Part shown: positions 8,970-20,578 of the stretch, piece by piece
Layout of the letters: each line of letters starts with the position of its first letter
Position numbering within the stretch: position 1 is the first letter of the stretch
Assembly (NCBI GenBank): GCA_002270565.1
Contig: NQMI01000259.1
Span: 2,357 to 31,359 of the forward strand
Length of the DNA stretch: 29,003 nt
From: Stenocarpella maydis
Taxonomy: Eukaryota; Ascomycota; Sordariomycetes; Diaporthales; Diaporthaceae
Direction: 5' to 3'
Made by a program: the position numbers and the translations under genes
The notes under the pieces: model-generated
Databases searched by the model: none
Told to the model about the DNA's origin: nothing
The model's input: only the letters and a program-made list of their open reading frames with translations

Positions 8970-9888
8970 TTATGAGAACGAAGGGCCTATTGTAGGCCGC
9001 TGATTAGGTGCACTATGTAAATACAACTGTGGGCCCCTCTTTGGGCAAAGCTTTGATGAAACCAGAGCAATCTTTCCTTCATCCCCGATCTTGACACGGA
9101 CCACGGAGAACTGCGACAGCGACTACGGGCGACACGGTGTTGTGGTATCTAATTTGGTGAACATTTTGAGCCATGGACTAACCTGGAGCTGTGCCTCCTG
9201 AACAGGTTCCGGCAGTCGCCCTGCTTCGACCCACTCATGCGTAACTACTCTCTCCGAGTCCTTACACATCCACTCCATCTTCTCAGGGTCTCTAGACTCC
9301 ATGCTCCCCCCCGAGCAACAGGGTCAACAGCCAGTGGCCCAGGTATATCACAGCGCATTTAACGTCCAGCCCACCCTCGCTTTCATCTGACCACTGCTGC
9401 TCGTGCTTCTCAATGTCCTCGAAGCCCGCATTAACCACCGGGGCCCGGATAGGCGGGACCTGGCCTTTCGCGATGTTTTGAATCTGTCCAGAGTTGAAAG
9501 ACGGTTGTTGCCACTTAGGTGTATACGCTACGAGTTCCTGCTTGTGAAGCGAGAGAACGGAATGCAACTGACCCCAGCCGGTCCAATCCATCCTCAGGTT
9601 GCAGTTGAGCATGCAACGCAATCTGCAGACAAATTGCGACAGCATGCAGCTTGATGTCTTGGCATTGCGGTCCGGCTCGTAAGGCGGGATCGCCACGGGC
9701 GGAATTCTGGGGGACCACACCATCGGCCTCCTCAAGGCATGGATTGTGCCGGCTAGTGCCCCAGAAGTCTGCGAGACAAACTTGACGGTGTTATCTGTCC
9801 CTTGATTCTGGCCCTGTCTGACCTGTTCTGGGCCTGACACGCACCCGCTGAAGTTGGAGTAGACAAGCCAGCATGGCAATCCCTTCAA
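8970..9888 (-). pseudogene. Unrecognised minus-strand gene, multi-exon or frame-broken
   Basis: Protein-like sequence with good codon bias appears on the minus strand in three successive frames. About 9740-9515 reads a helical-looking segment containing CQDIKLHAVAICLQIAL; about 9545-9370 reads AYTPKWQQPSFNSG and later GFEDIEKHEQQW; 9302-9183 reads MESRDPEKMEWMCKDSE and then VVTHEWVEAGRL. The last piece ends at a plausible donor (GTTAGT) and joins across a 72-nt intron (9111-9182) to a final piece 9110-8970 reading FSVVRVKIGDEGK and ending TAA at 8970-8972. No convincing ATG was found; the 198-codon frame ending at 9292 begins only with TTG. The change of frame near 9306-9312 coincides with a run of seven G (minus strand); an 84-nt GTGGGC...AG intron is an alternative. 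I do not recognise the family. It may be a real gene with several introns or a decaying one. It is convergent with the acidic-protein gene. Confidence 0.4.
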
Positions 9889-11768
9889 TCTACGTGAGCT
9901 TCTTTGCTACGCACCCCTGCGGTCCGTCTGACCAGGGAAAGAAGGTCCGTATTATCCCCGCGCCTATGGCGATTGGGGTGTTTCTTTTTTTTCTTTTCTT
10001 TTTTTTGGGGGGGGAGGGGGGGGCGAAGCACAGGGTCATGAATTCTTTTAGCGTAAACATACAATTGCGGCTTTAGCAAAAGATAGTGTATAGTTGGTTG
10101 TAAGTCCGGGCCACCCATGATTTAGCTGGGGCGATCCCTAGGTAGTCAGCGTGAACAAATGAAACAAACAATCTTTTTGCTAGCATCCACTGGTGGAAAC
10201 AATGTCCTTTTTAGTCTTTGCTGGGCGATTAGCGAAGGGTTCAAATCAGTCATGTGATCCCATTAGGCCCTTTAAAAAAGCTATTTACATACCAACGCAT
10301 GGGATTTAGAAGAAGCAAGATGAATTTAACAGACAATAGTGGCTGTTCCTTCTTTTTTTTTCTCATCCCTTTCTCCAGACCACCCACTCACGACAGGGGA
10401 CAGCACCATCTCAAGGGATTTTGAAAACACCAGAATCTGAACACTGTATCATTGGCGCCATGGATCCGCTGAATTTCACACTGAATGATGTTTCCCCCAT
10501 CATCCAGCACTTCAATCATAGCAGTATCAGCAACCACACCATCCATGCTGCAATCAAGGCTTGAAACCCCAGCAATCACGACTAGGCCAATGTACCACTA
10601 GTCGGTACCTCAATCATGACAGTGACAATCGTTATTATTATCCTAAGTTAGTTGCCTGCTCCATAATCGCAATAATTGCAGTCTTATAACCAGGCCCCTA
10701 ACCCTATTTCTATTTGATTTCCATAATATAGTAGTGCTTATATTGAAAATCGCGGGGCCGGACCCATCACAACACTCGCCCCCACAGCCTGCCTTTGGCA
10801 AGGCTCAACAGGAGCTGCGTATCCCAGGATACCGAGAGCGGGGCATCAGAAGGCTCACAGTCGGGAGGGAGTCAGGTGACCCGTCAGCACCCGTCGTGAC
10901 ATCTCAGTCTGATGTGCGCAAAAACCTGCCGCCACCGCCGTGTAAGAAGCATTGCATGGATGATCCCAAGTCGCATAATGTAACCCTGCCATGCATATGA
11001 AGGATAACGCCACCTTCCTTGGACCCACTTGGTGTCAGAGCAAGGGTTGTTTGCAAATGCGGAACAGGAGCTCCAGTATTTGTGTTGCAGGTTTCAAAGC
11101 AACTAACTGAATATCATACGGGTTCCCCCCAGACGGCGGCCCCCTGATTTATTCTCCTCCTCCCCAGGAGTATCCTTATAACATATATATGTTGCCCTTC
11201 TTTTAAGAAATGCTCGCCTAAGTCACCATTGGCGTCTAGACCCGGGACCAGGTCGGCCACCGGTGCTGGCTAGTCAACGGCGTGTCTGGATCTTCGGATT
11301 GGTTGTTCAGAGTTCAGTGAGGGGAAGTAAATAACATAAATCGGTGGCACGGCAGAGTTAACTGGTCCAGGATAGAAACACTTTGATTCAGTGGCATTCC
11401 AGCCACACTTCCGACCAATTCATATTCACATGACCAGAGCCGGTCACCTTTTAATGACACCTGGAAAAATGTTTGATGATAATCATGAACCATGAGTTCC
11501 AATAAAATGGGCTTGAAGTTGCATTGTTAAAAGAAAAGAAGCCGAAAGGCCATTTGATTAATTTGCATCTAGAGTATCTAGAGAAAGTCCTGCACTCAGA
11601 GACGAGTGAGATTCCAATGTTTCCTCGGAAGTATCGAAGTGCCGTTCACTAAAAATCTCCACCCCGCCCAAAATTTTAATGAATGTACACACAAAACTCT
11701 TAAGGGTCTCAAAGCCTCGGTCCACCTATACCTGACCCGTCCAAGAGCTCCCGAAAACCCCCAACAGC
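9889..11768. other. Intergenic region with homopolymer tracts
   Basis: No supportable gene was found. The stretch contains a pyrimidine tract passing directly into G runs (9981-10023), a T-rich run near 10350-10362 and several short open frames that begin with GTG and lack codon bias (for example 10734-11000). A frame on the minus strand at 10388-10579 reads somewhat protein-like (MIEVLDDGGNIIQCEIQRI) but has no ATG start or splice context. The right end adjoins the stop codon of the Myb-like gene and probably includes its 3' UTR. Confidence 0.4.
9981..10023 (+). repeat. T-rich tract fused to two G8 runs
   Basis: A tract of T broken only by single C passes at 10006/10007 straight into eight G, one A and another eight G (10007-10014 and 10016-10023). 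Two adjacent G8 blocks can form G-quadruplex structure and are prone to slippage in replication and sequencing. Confidence 0.7.
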
Positions 11769-13883
11769 TCATGTAGACTCACGGCTGGCCAGTCTGTCCT
11801 TCTTGAACTGCTCATCCCTGGTGGCCACCAGGTACTCCCACCTCTTGCGGACGGTGGTATAGCCGAAAAGGTACGAGCCGCCATTCTTATCCATGTACTC
11901 GGCCACCAGCTTCCAGGGTACATTGTCGCGGGTGATGTCGTTGGCGTTCTTGGCGAACTTGACCACGGCCTGCTTGAGGAGCTTATCCTGCATCAATGAA
12001 ATCACAGGGTCAGTGCTTGGTTATATGACGAGGGGAAAGCGCAGAGGTAAAGCACTTTGGAGGGAAACTGGGAAGCAGGTCCTTACATCAACCTCCTGGA
12101 ACTCGGGCTTGCGCACCCTTGCCTCCTTGGGCTTGGTCAAGGTCCTGAAGCGGCCCCTCAGGGTCGACTCCGCCTCCACGAATCCGCCGTTCTTGCGGAT
12201 CTCCTTGTATGTCATGCCTGCCAGCTTGCTCTGGACGAGATACTCATCCTTCTCAGCTCGGCGAGGGATCAAGGATGAGTTAGTGATGTCGCTCTTGGTA
12301 CCAGCAGTTGCCGCAGCCTTGGGGGGTGCTGTCTTGTTTGCCTTGCTGTGCTTGTCCTTGGCTTGATGATCGGACCCGTCTGTATTGGCGTGGCGGTGAT
12401 GGCGATGATTGTGGCCGGGGGTAGGAGGCTGAGGCTGGGACTGGGATTGGGACTGGGACTTTGGGAAGGGTAAAGCCTTGGTCTTCGATTTGGACTTCTT
12501 TGAGCTGGGGCCTGGTGCCTTGTCACCAGCCGCCTCGCTCGCGTGTCGGCGCTTTGGTCCGTTGCTGGGGACAGAGGTCTTCGAGTGAGGTGCCTTGTCC
12601 GGCAGCTGCTTCCGACCGGCAGCGTTCAGCTTGGGGGCTGACTGGCGTGTTTGCTGAGAAGAAGACCGGACGAATCCCTCGTTGAGTGCAGAGGTAACCG
12701 ACGCCACATCTGAGTCACTATCCATACGGAAGGGGTTTGAAAGTGACTCGGGGGACAACGAGTTGGGCAGACTAGGCTCCTTCTTGATGTGCAGCATCTT
12801 GGGAGAAACAGTCTCATCCTCGGGGACCACCAAACCCGGAGAGCTGCGGTAATTCTGGGCTGCATAGTGGGAAAAGATGGACAGCGGCATGGCGCCAGTG
12901 GTCTGGGAGAATGACTGTCCAGATGGAAAGGCAGACGGGCTATGGAAGCACTCGTCTGCCACATCCATGTTCATCAAGTCCGCCTGTCCAATTGAGGATG
13001 AGAAGCTGCCAAAGACGGTGTTGGGTGAGCTCCCATTTATCCGGTAGCCAGATGAGGAGGAGCTGCCAGCATTGGGCACTCCGCCCATCGCCTGACCGAA
13101 TCCCACTGTTGGGGCGATATGCTGGGGATTAGCAAAGGTCGGGAGGCCATCTGCTACGGCATTGGGGAAACTGAATGGATCAATGTACTCGTTGCCGAGG
13201 TTCGGGACATTGGGCCAGTTCTGCAAGCCTTGAAAATTGACTGGATGGGATAAGTTGTGGTTGACGTTGGTCGGGTTTGGCGTGGCGTTCCAGAGGTTGG
13301 CATTCTGCTCTGCCTTCAAGCCACCATTGCTTGGTTTCGGATTAGTCAGGTGGGGACCATTGGTGTTGCTACGCTTTCTCCTCTTCGTGGACTGGGTGGT
13401 GAGTTGTTGTGAGGTTTGGCCAGATGCCAATGTGTACTCGTTGGGACCAGCATGTTGGCCAGTCCCAGGCTGCCCACGGAATGCCTCGCTGGGGTCATCC
13501 ATCTGGAAGGGGAGTCTCGAGGTCAGTGTCCACAAATTTCCCGAGACATGGAACAAAGAAGGTGAAGGGGAGGCCAAACAGAGGGGTCTCACGTTCTGAA
13601 ACCAGACCAAGGATTGATCAAGATCGTTAGATCGAAGCTGGAATTGCTGGGGCATGGGTCTCTGCAAGTTGAAGTTGTCTTGATGACGTGCGCTGTGCCC
13701 AGTCGCCATATTCTGGAGGCCGGCACAGAAAGCTGCCTGCTTTCCTGATGCTCCGTGAAGGTTTTGGCGGTTCTGCTTTAGGAACAAGTTTGGGTTTGAG
13801 AGATCAAAACCAAAGGATGGGCACCAGGCATATTGGCCGTGGGCTCGGGGCACCCCGCTGGGGCTTGGATCTCTGATAAACAT
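11769..13883 (-). CDS. Myb/SANT-like domain nuclear protein (three exons)
   Basis: Exons 13883-13593, 13502-12087 and 11987-11769 give 641 residues, all joined in phase 0. Intron 2 (11988-12086) is GTAAGG...CACTGACC...GCAG; intron 1 (13503-13592) is GTGAGA...CACTGACC...CCAG. Intron 1 is 90 nt, in frame and stop-free, so a 671-residue reading is possible. The start is the first ATG in frame (MFIRDPSPSG), with A at -3; the frame stays open upstream but has no ATG. The first 500 residues are low-complexity (Gln, Ser, Asn, Pro), with basic nuclear-localisation-like patches KRRKRS (about 136) and SKKSKSKTK. The C-terminus has a helical motif (DEYLVQSKLAGMTYKEIRKN, about 516-535) and then a Myb/SANT-like domain (about 560-630) with conserved PWKLVAEYM and VRKRWEYL tryptophans. 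The second exon boundary splits this region. It likely binds DNA and regulates transcription; targets are unknown. Confidence 0.8.
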
Positions 13884-14450
13884 GTTGCTGGCTTGAGTCC
13901 TGCTCCCAATGATTGGGGCTCCCACTCTCGAAAGGCCAAAAGTACTGGGCGACTTTGCTGGTCGCTGTTGCCGAAAGTGACTGCGTGGTGACGTTGCGCG
14001 AATGGATTTCGAGTATTCTTCACCGCTGATTCTGTGCAATCTATGTTGTCGTCGTGGGATTTGTCGTTTCTGCCTGACCAGCTTCGTGTGCTCGTGATAT
14101 TGCCCCACAGTCTCTCTCTGGCTTGGACAGTAGGTAGGCTGGAGGTCCTCCAAGAGGAGGGATTATCGCTGTCGTCGAGGCCCCCGCAGTTATGGCTGTG
14201 GCACGGGGAGCGGGTTTCTGCTTGAAGGGACAGGCTCCTGGTTCTCGAGGAGAGGCGGTCTGAAGATGTGGTTCCGTATGCGAGTTCAAGGCAAGCTGCC
14301 GAGCAGGGCCACCGAACTGTTGGGCAGAGCTCGGGTTTGGGGATGGGGCTAAATTTTGGGCTGGGGGCGGGGCTCTGCCTGAGTTGAGTTGTGGCCAAAA
14401 ATTTGAGACTTTGGATGACGATATGCCAAAAAGAAAATCTTTAGGAACCC
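13884..14450 (-). other. Probable 5' leader/promoter of the Myb-like gene
   Basis: The minus strand upstream of the chosen ATG is open in two frames for over 200 codons but contains no in-frame ATG; both long frames start only at TTG. Its composition is C/A-rich (GCCCCGCCCCC, CCCAGCCC), as in fungal leaders. An unseen upstream exon supplying a different N-terminus cannot be excluded. No TATA box is evident. Confidence 0.35.
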
Positions 14451-17232
14451 CTGGCTTTAGTTGGGATGGTGTGAAAACGTAAGCCGGTGAGTTATGGGCG
14501 ACGTCGTTGTTACCAGGCCATTATATGATACCCTATGGCTGAAGATGGTGGAATGGACGAGTTTGCCATGCGAGGATTGCAAACATTCATTTATGCTCTG
14601 GCTGGCGTTGCATTAAGTTGATTGCTTCCCAAGACGATCTGGTCGGGGCGTCCGTCTCGACGCCAGCACACCACCATGACAACCCATGGTGGAGTGGGCA
14701 AGGTCAAAAATACCCTGCAGGAACGGAATTCAAGACTGCCAAAATCGAGTGATAATCTGCGTCTGCTGTGACGCCGCCATGTGTTTTTTTGGTCACGCCT
14801 CTGGTGAGAAGCAAGATGCGAGGCCCATCTTGCCTACAAGGGCCTTGTTGCACGGGACGGAAAGGAGGCATGTCACTTATCAGGAAATGCTCTCATATAT
14901 CATCATTGGCTCATTACAACGTGTTTTCTTCAGAGTATGCTTACGTCGAGAAGTTACTATAATCTGGACGCGCCTATCGATGTTCACAAGTACATGGGCT
15001 TGCAGGCACCCCTTCAAAGCACTTGAGGGTTGAATGAGTACTCGAGGTGAAGCAATGATCTCTCAAGTGTATCCTCCTCATGCTTTCTACAAAGGAAGGA
15101 TCCGACAGAACTCATTGCAGATACTCTCATGCTTGAAAACCGGCATTGGTACTGTTCCAAGCCCAGATGTGTGGCTGTAAACAGCTCGAGTGCTCACAGA
15201 TAGTGTCACGTTCCATACTCGCTATGTGAAAAGGTGGGAGCACAACAGCCGGGCCAGGGTCCGATGGCATGTATGAGAGACGACACAAATGCTTGGTGCA
15301 AACTACATATATGCAAGATCCTGCACAGCTTTTTGCCCATCCGATTGGATGCCACTGCTTTTCCCTAGGGTGTGGGCCACTCTTCACTGCGACCCTGCTG
15401 CCACTTTTTGCTGCTGGCTTGCTCAGTTGACACCATCCCTCGTACCACACAGACCTCTTGAGGTTTTGAATGAGCAGTGGATAATTGACATCAATTTCCA
15501 TAAATAGTCCCCAGTCATGTTGTCAGGCAGGTCACACCACTCGCTCGATTCTTTTAGAGCACCATAACAGAAACCGCCGGAGCTTGCTGGCTCAGCGAGA
15601 TCATGTCACGCAGTGCATCGGATCCCAGCTTGAGCAGCTGTTCGCTACTAGTACCTGTTGGTATGATATCCAGCTAGTGACAACATATAGCGTGTTGGAA
15701 ATACCAATAACAGCAAACAGCTTTGCAAACGCAGTTCCTTGGCGGCGAGTAATTTGACAGGCCCCCTCCCTCATGTACGTTGCCGTTTCCGCCTCCTAGT
15801 AGCCTGAACGATCTGCTCTTGCTGCAGCGTAAGACCCGACGTGAACTACCCGGGTCCGTAGCCAATCTCAGCCGAGAGAATCCAATGGTTCATCTTGGGC
15901 TGCCTGCCTGCCCAGGGGATGACGGATGTGGCTCACATCATCGGTACTGTACCGGTTAGCAGTTCCTGGCGAGTGCGGGTGGCAATGCATATGGAAACGG
16001 TTTGCGGGGCCCACTTCTAGCAGCAATCAACACACCATTGGTCTCTTGGCAGGACATGGACGGATGCCTAAACCCCGGCTGGAGCAAACTGCAGCTATGC
16101 TAGACCCATGCATGAAGTACGCGGGTGAGCTGCTGTGGAATCAAATTCCGTGCGAGACGGCAACTCATGATCGTCTGTTCGATGCCAAGGAGTTGACGAC
16201 GTGGTTGACAGTGTTATCCAAAAAGAAACGCGCCCAAATAGATTCTATACACTGTTTTGTACAATATGACATTGCTTCTGGGGGCTGTCACAGGCTGCCA
16301 ACATAGGCATCAAGGTTTCCCGTATCAACATTCCTGTTGAATCTCATGGCTATATACCGAAGACGTCATGTTTCTGGTTGTAAGGCGACAACATGCCCAG
16401 GCAGTTTGAGCATAAAAAATGACTGGAATATACCCAAGAGGACAGGTTATGGTTAATTTAAGGACTTTCATCTGTGGTAGTTGAAGGCATCTGCCTGAAA
16501 ATAGGTGACGTGAGTGACTATGGGTTCATTAAAGACCAATTTAGGGATCGATTCACCTGAGCGTGCTTGTTTGGATCAGAATGGGATTGAATATATTGAT
16601 CAAGCTTGAGAAAAACAAGGCCTACATTAATATAAATGCTGTGTGTGTACCTAGAAAGGACTTCTGAGAGAATCATACCACAGAAATGGCCTGCAAGAGA
16701 TGATTGCCATCAGAACCTGTAGACCAAGGAGATGCTCAACCTTGGTGCCATTGCCCCTCCAGACAGGAACAGGGTACGGGACGACGATGTCTTCATCCAC
16801 CGGCTTGCTGGGTATTGATCCTTCCATCGCTGAATCAGCGAGTGAAATGTTCCGGAATAACACCCTAGTGACTGCAGTCCAAAGTCAAGCTGATGATTCT
16901 TTTCCCCTACCTCCTTCTGCTGGCTATTTCTGTTTTCTTTGCCCATTGCTCCAAGCCAACTCTGCCCCTCCGTTTCCGTCTTCTCGCATATCGCGAGGGG
17001 TCATCGTAGCTTATGTTCGCTCTTGCAAGCTGTCCCTCCAAACAGCAAATCTGAACGGTTACCGAATCTCTCGCGGCCGAGAAGACGACAGGCGCTTCAC
17101 TTGACAGGGACCGTTGCGCCCAAGGCAGCTGACAGTGAAGTCCCTGGTAGGACTGGCAAGGTTCTCTCCGGTCGCTTCGTCATCAGCCATTTTAAACAGA
17201 GCTCACAAATCATATAGATTCTAGGTTCCCTG
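14451..17232. other. Gene-poor normal-GC region
   Basis: About 2.8 kb of ordinary base composition has only short frames without consistent codon bias (the longest are 115-134 codons, around 14686-15033, 15926-16306 and 16700-17104). No recognised domain, splice pattern or RNA gene was found. The last few hundred bases, C/T-rich around 16900-17040, could be the leader of the broken gene that follows. It could be a region that has lost its genes or one holding noncoding RNA; the sequence alone does not say. Confidence 0.4.
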
Positions 17233-18480
17233 ATGCGCAGGCCTCACCTACCACCACCGTCCGCCCAGCTGGGTTGCCAAGGTGACATTTCTGTTTTCAA
17301 CAACCAGAAGCACTGCGACTGCTTGCGGTACTCAAGAAACGGGAGAATGTGCAGAAATGTGAGCAAGAAGGAGCTAGACGAGTTTCCTGGCCGCGTTCAG
17401 AGACTGCTACGAAGCCTTGAGTGGCGGAAGTCAACTGCGGACAGCACTGGCGCCAGCATGGATGAGGGCAGGTTCAATCGAACGCGGGCGTCTGAGCTCA
17501 AGCACTGCTAGCTCGTCTCCAAGGACGCAGACTACAACGTCTATTTCCTGGACGCTGTGGACCACGTCGAGTTGGATCCCCCACTCTAATGCAGCATAGT
17601 CGCGTTTACATGGATCTGTCAACTATGAAGGAGAATAGTAAGTAGCTTCTGGTGGCTTTGGAGACCCCGTGATAACATGGACCCGTCTTTTGGGACTCGA
17701 GTCTGAAATACCATGGGCACACTGCGACTTGGCTTTGCTCATGTCTGAATGAAACTTCACCCTCGGTACCTCGGTAGATAAATCCTTTTCTGTGGTGGAG
17801 GATTGCGAATACAGGTCTATGCGGGACTCCAAGAAAGACTTGGTGGATGTTGTCGACGCTGCCAGGCTGTTCAATCAGGTCGGCTCTGTGGTCTCTAAGG
17901 TGGTTTAGGAGCAGACAAAGCTACCAGAAAAGACGAAGTCGGAGGAGAAAGCCGCCCACGAGATGGAGCATCACCTTAAGAAGATAGAGGAGAGTTCCGG
18001 CGATGACCAACATAGCGCAGGTCGCTCTGGGGGGGGGGGGAGGGTTCTCCAGCAATAAGACTTGTATGCGAGTGGTGCAACTGCCACGGACAAACCACGG
18101 CTGATGCTCGTCCTGGCTATTATTCCACTTTCGGAACTTGGCCCCGAAAGGCCATTCCACACATCTTTGGCCGGAACAAGCTTTGCACCAAAGCAATTTC
18201 CCAAGAAATGTGGGTACGATACTGCCACAAGCTGTACCAGAGGTTTCGGTACCGCAACGCTACTGGCTCCACATGCAATAAGTCGAGCTTGACTTGGTCC
18301 AGATCGAGAAGGTACACGGCTGGAGTGAGGAGAACGTCAAAAAGGGAGAAGGTGTGCTCAAGAACTGGGCTCTGCAAAGTCTGAAGGGCGTGTCAAGCGT
18401 CTTCAGGTGTATGAATCCTGGAAACGTCCAGAGGGACGTGGTACGACGTAAGCGTCTACGCTCGCAGAGGTCGGGTGGGA
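17233..18480 (+). pseudogene. Broken gene, ORP1-like fungal protein
   Basis: Four + strand pieces look coding. From 17233 a frame contains CDCLRYSRNGRMCRN, a Cys arrangement like a small metal-binding knot, then KKELDEFPGRVQRLLRSLE, a TAG at 17509-17511 and 26 more codons. About 17780-18030 reads a probable coiled coil (LVDVVDAARLFNQVGSVVSK, then a TAG at 17906-17908, then EKAAHEMEHHLKKIEESSG). A run of twelve G (18029-18040) shifts the frame. From 18061 the next frame reads VCEWCNCHG and PRKAIPHIFGRNKLC, then MWVRYCHKLYQRFRYRN, the most recognisable block of an uncharacterised fungal family often labelled ORP1-like. The frame shifts again near 18285, after which 18290-18390 reads LDLVQIEKVHGWSEENVKK. 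Some breaks might be introns, but no good splice sites cover the TAGs or the G run. Family recognition is from memory of the RKAIPH-FGRNK and YQR-RYRN motifs. Confidence 0.55.
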
Positions 18481-20578
18481 TGTGCTTGGTCTTATCTTCT
18501 CAATAGAATCCCGAAGAGTTCTATGTACTTACAAATAATAATACCCTGGATGCTCTACAGTCTATTCCCAATGTATGCGGGAAGAAATGCTGCACATGTA
18601 CCAGACCAGGTAAGGGAAACAAGATAGAAGAGCACATGAGGAAAGGCGTCGGGAGTCTTTCAATTGCTCCTGAGGCACAACCGACTTTCGGGATACCGAA
18701 AAGCACCCACCCATGTAAGTTTTTAGTCAAACCGGAATTTTTTACGGCTTAACACGCCTCACCTCCAGATTTATATGTCTCCAGACCGCCTTGAAGCGAA
18801 GATTCCAAATTCAATTCACATCCCCCCTAGGCTAGTGATTAAATTAAGAAAAGGGATGCATGGGGTGAGCGCGGATGGTGCTGATAGGCACCGCCAAGTA
18901 GCACTTGAGTCCCAACTCGGTATTTTTTTTAGTCCTCTGGGTTAAAGAAGATGCGTTTTCTTGATTTGGGTACAAATTTTTGCTGGCCTTCTTTTAAGGT
19001 AAGCGCTAAACTTCCCCGGGCGACGGTCTGACGAAAGACTTACATGGGTGTGTGCTTTTCGGCATCCCGAAGGTAGATGTTCATTTTCGTAGGCTCCCGT
19101 CTGCCTGGTATACCACTCCACTTTCGATAAACTACTAAACAGGGACGGGCTTCATTCCGGTCATTCCGTGCAACGGACCCATGGCTTTCACCCGCTGCAA
19201 CTCCAGTCCAGGACTTTCAGGACGAACTCCGGACACAAAACGAATAGAGAGGCCAGCTTGACGTCCTTGAGATGAACAAAAGGGATCCCTTCATTTTCAC
19301 TGTCCTCAGACGAACGTGATCCCCACCAGACGGAGTTTTGTGTACTCCGAAGATCATGATAAATCCTTGGTCAGCTCCAGATGTCAGGATTGCAATTGTC
19401 ACCTCCTTACTTCACGCTAGGAACCAGCCGAGCTCCGTGCACAAAGCCCTCTCGTGATGAAGCTTATTGCAATCTATAGGTTGAACTTCAGTATCCAGGC
19501 GATCTTGATCATCTCATAATGGGTCGTCATTTTGCATAGTCCCGTCCACTCCGCCTGCTACGTGGGTCCATACCTCGGTGTATTAAGATACCGCCCCTCC
19601 ACCGCCGGGGCTGCTCATGCATTTACTTAGCGGCATTCTCGGCACCGTGCGCGTAGTGTTTAAAGTATGGGAACCGGAGTCAATATTCTCCAGCCTCCCA
19701 CGCTCGGACAGGCGCGCTTGGGAAACGCTTCATCCGAACGCTCTCCATGTTTCCCGAGCGCTGAAGACGGCTAAGGGCCTAGGAATGACCCTACTGGCAT
19801 TTATGAATAAGGTTGAGGAATCCTCACCCTGGAGCCCATTGTCGAGGAGAGGTCCGGTCGTCCCAGCAAAATAGACCGTGGGCCGCTAGTTTAATTGCTA
19901 ATCGTCAATCTCTAGCGGCCAGGGGATCAGCGGAGCGGGACGTACGTAGATCGAAGCTTACGTACCCAGCCCAACCGCTCTGCAAAAAAGCCGCGGCTGG
20001 GCCGCATTTGCCACATAACCCGGGCCCCATAGCAAGTTTATAATTTCTATGTAGAGTACCTAGATACCTAGGTAGGGACCTTTGAACGCTCTGAAAACAC
20101 CGGCGAAGCTGCCACGTTCTCCCCAGCCACGCCCTATATAAGAACCTACTGGGCCTCAGTCCCTTTTCAGCTTCGCGGCCGAGGGGGTCTGTGTGTCAGA
20201 GACAAAGTACAGCACTCTGAAGCCGTGGACCCTACCACTCGGAAAAGAGCCAGAATAACGTCGAATCACAACCCAGGGGTTAGGAAGCAATTCCCCGATA
20301 ATCTCCTATCCACGAAATCCGTCCGAAGCTCTCAAGTGTTCCAGCATGAGGGAGCGCTGAATCCAAGGGATGTGGCTTCGAATCACGCGTTTACTGCAAC
20401 CATATTTATTGGATTCAGCCTTAGACAAGACAAGTATTTTGCTGAACTTCAGGAACAAAAGGATGGTCAATAATGGCATCTTCTGAGAATTATCGACAGG
20501 ATCAACAACTATAATATAGGCATCTTCGCAACCAACAGATGTGGTATAAATGTGTATATTTGGCAACAACAGAGTATC
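18481..20578. other. Gene-poor region with short inverted repeats
   Basis: About 2.1 kb has no convincing coding frame. A TATA-like box (TATATAAG, 20135-20142) sits before a C/T-rich stretch, but the open frame after it (from 20225) starts only at GTG and lacks recognisable features. Short direct motifs such as TACCTAGATACCTAGGTAGG near 20058-20077 are low-complexity. The right end adjoins the stop codon of the receptor-like gene and should include its 3' UTR. Confidence 0.4.
19881..20001. repeat. Three consecutive short inverted repeats
   Basis: GGCCGCTAG (19881-19889) pairs with CTAGCGGCC (19912-19920); GTACGTA (19942-19948) pairs with TACGTAC (19959-19965); CCCAGCC (19965-19971) pairs with GGCTGGG (19995-20001). 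All arms are perfect, with loops of 22, 10 and 23 nt. Three hairpin-capable units in 121 bases in an otherwise unannotated region could be part of a small noncoding element or a degraded transposon end, but this may be chance. Confidence 0.5.

Noticed and set aside
10388..10579. Minus-strand 63-codon frame that reads somewhat protein-like
   Set aside because: It starts at GTG, has no neighbouring exon with matching splice sites, and ends in low-complexity sequence; not enough to call.
15926..16306. 126-codon plus-strand frame
   Set aside because: No recognisable motif, no codon bias, and no flanking exons; length is within chance for 50 percent GC DNA.
20135..20473. TATA box followed by an 82-codon frame, considered as a small gene
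   Set aside because: The frame begins with GTG, not ATG, and no intron or conserved motif supports it; the TATA box is kept only as an oddity in the findings.
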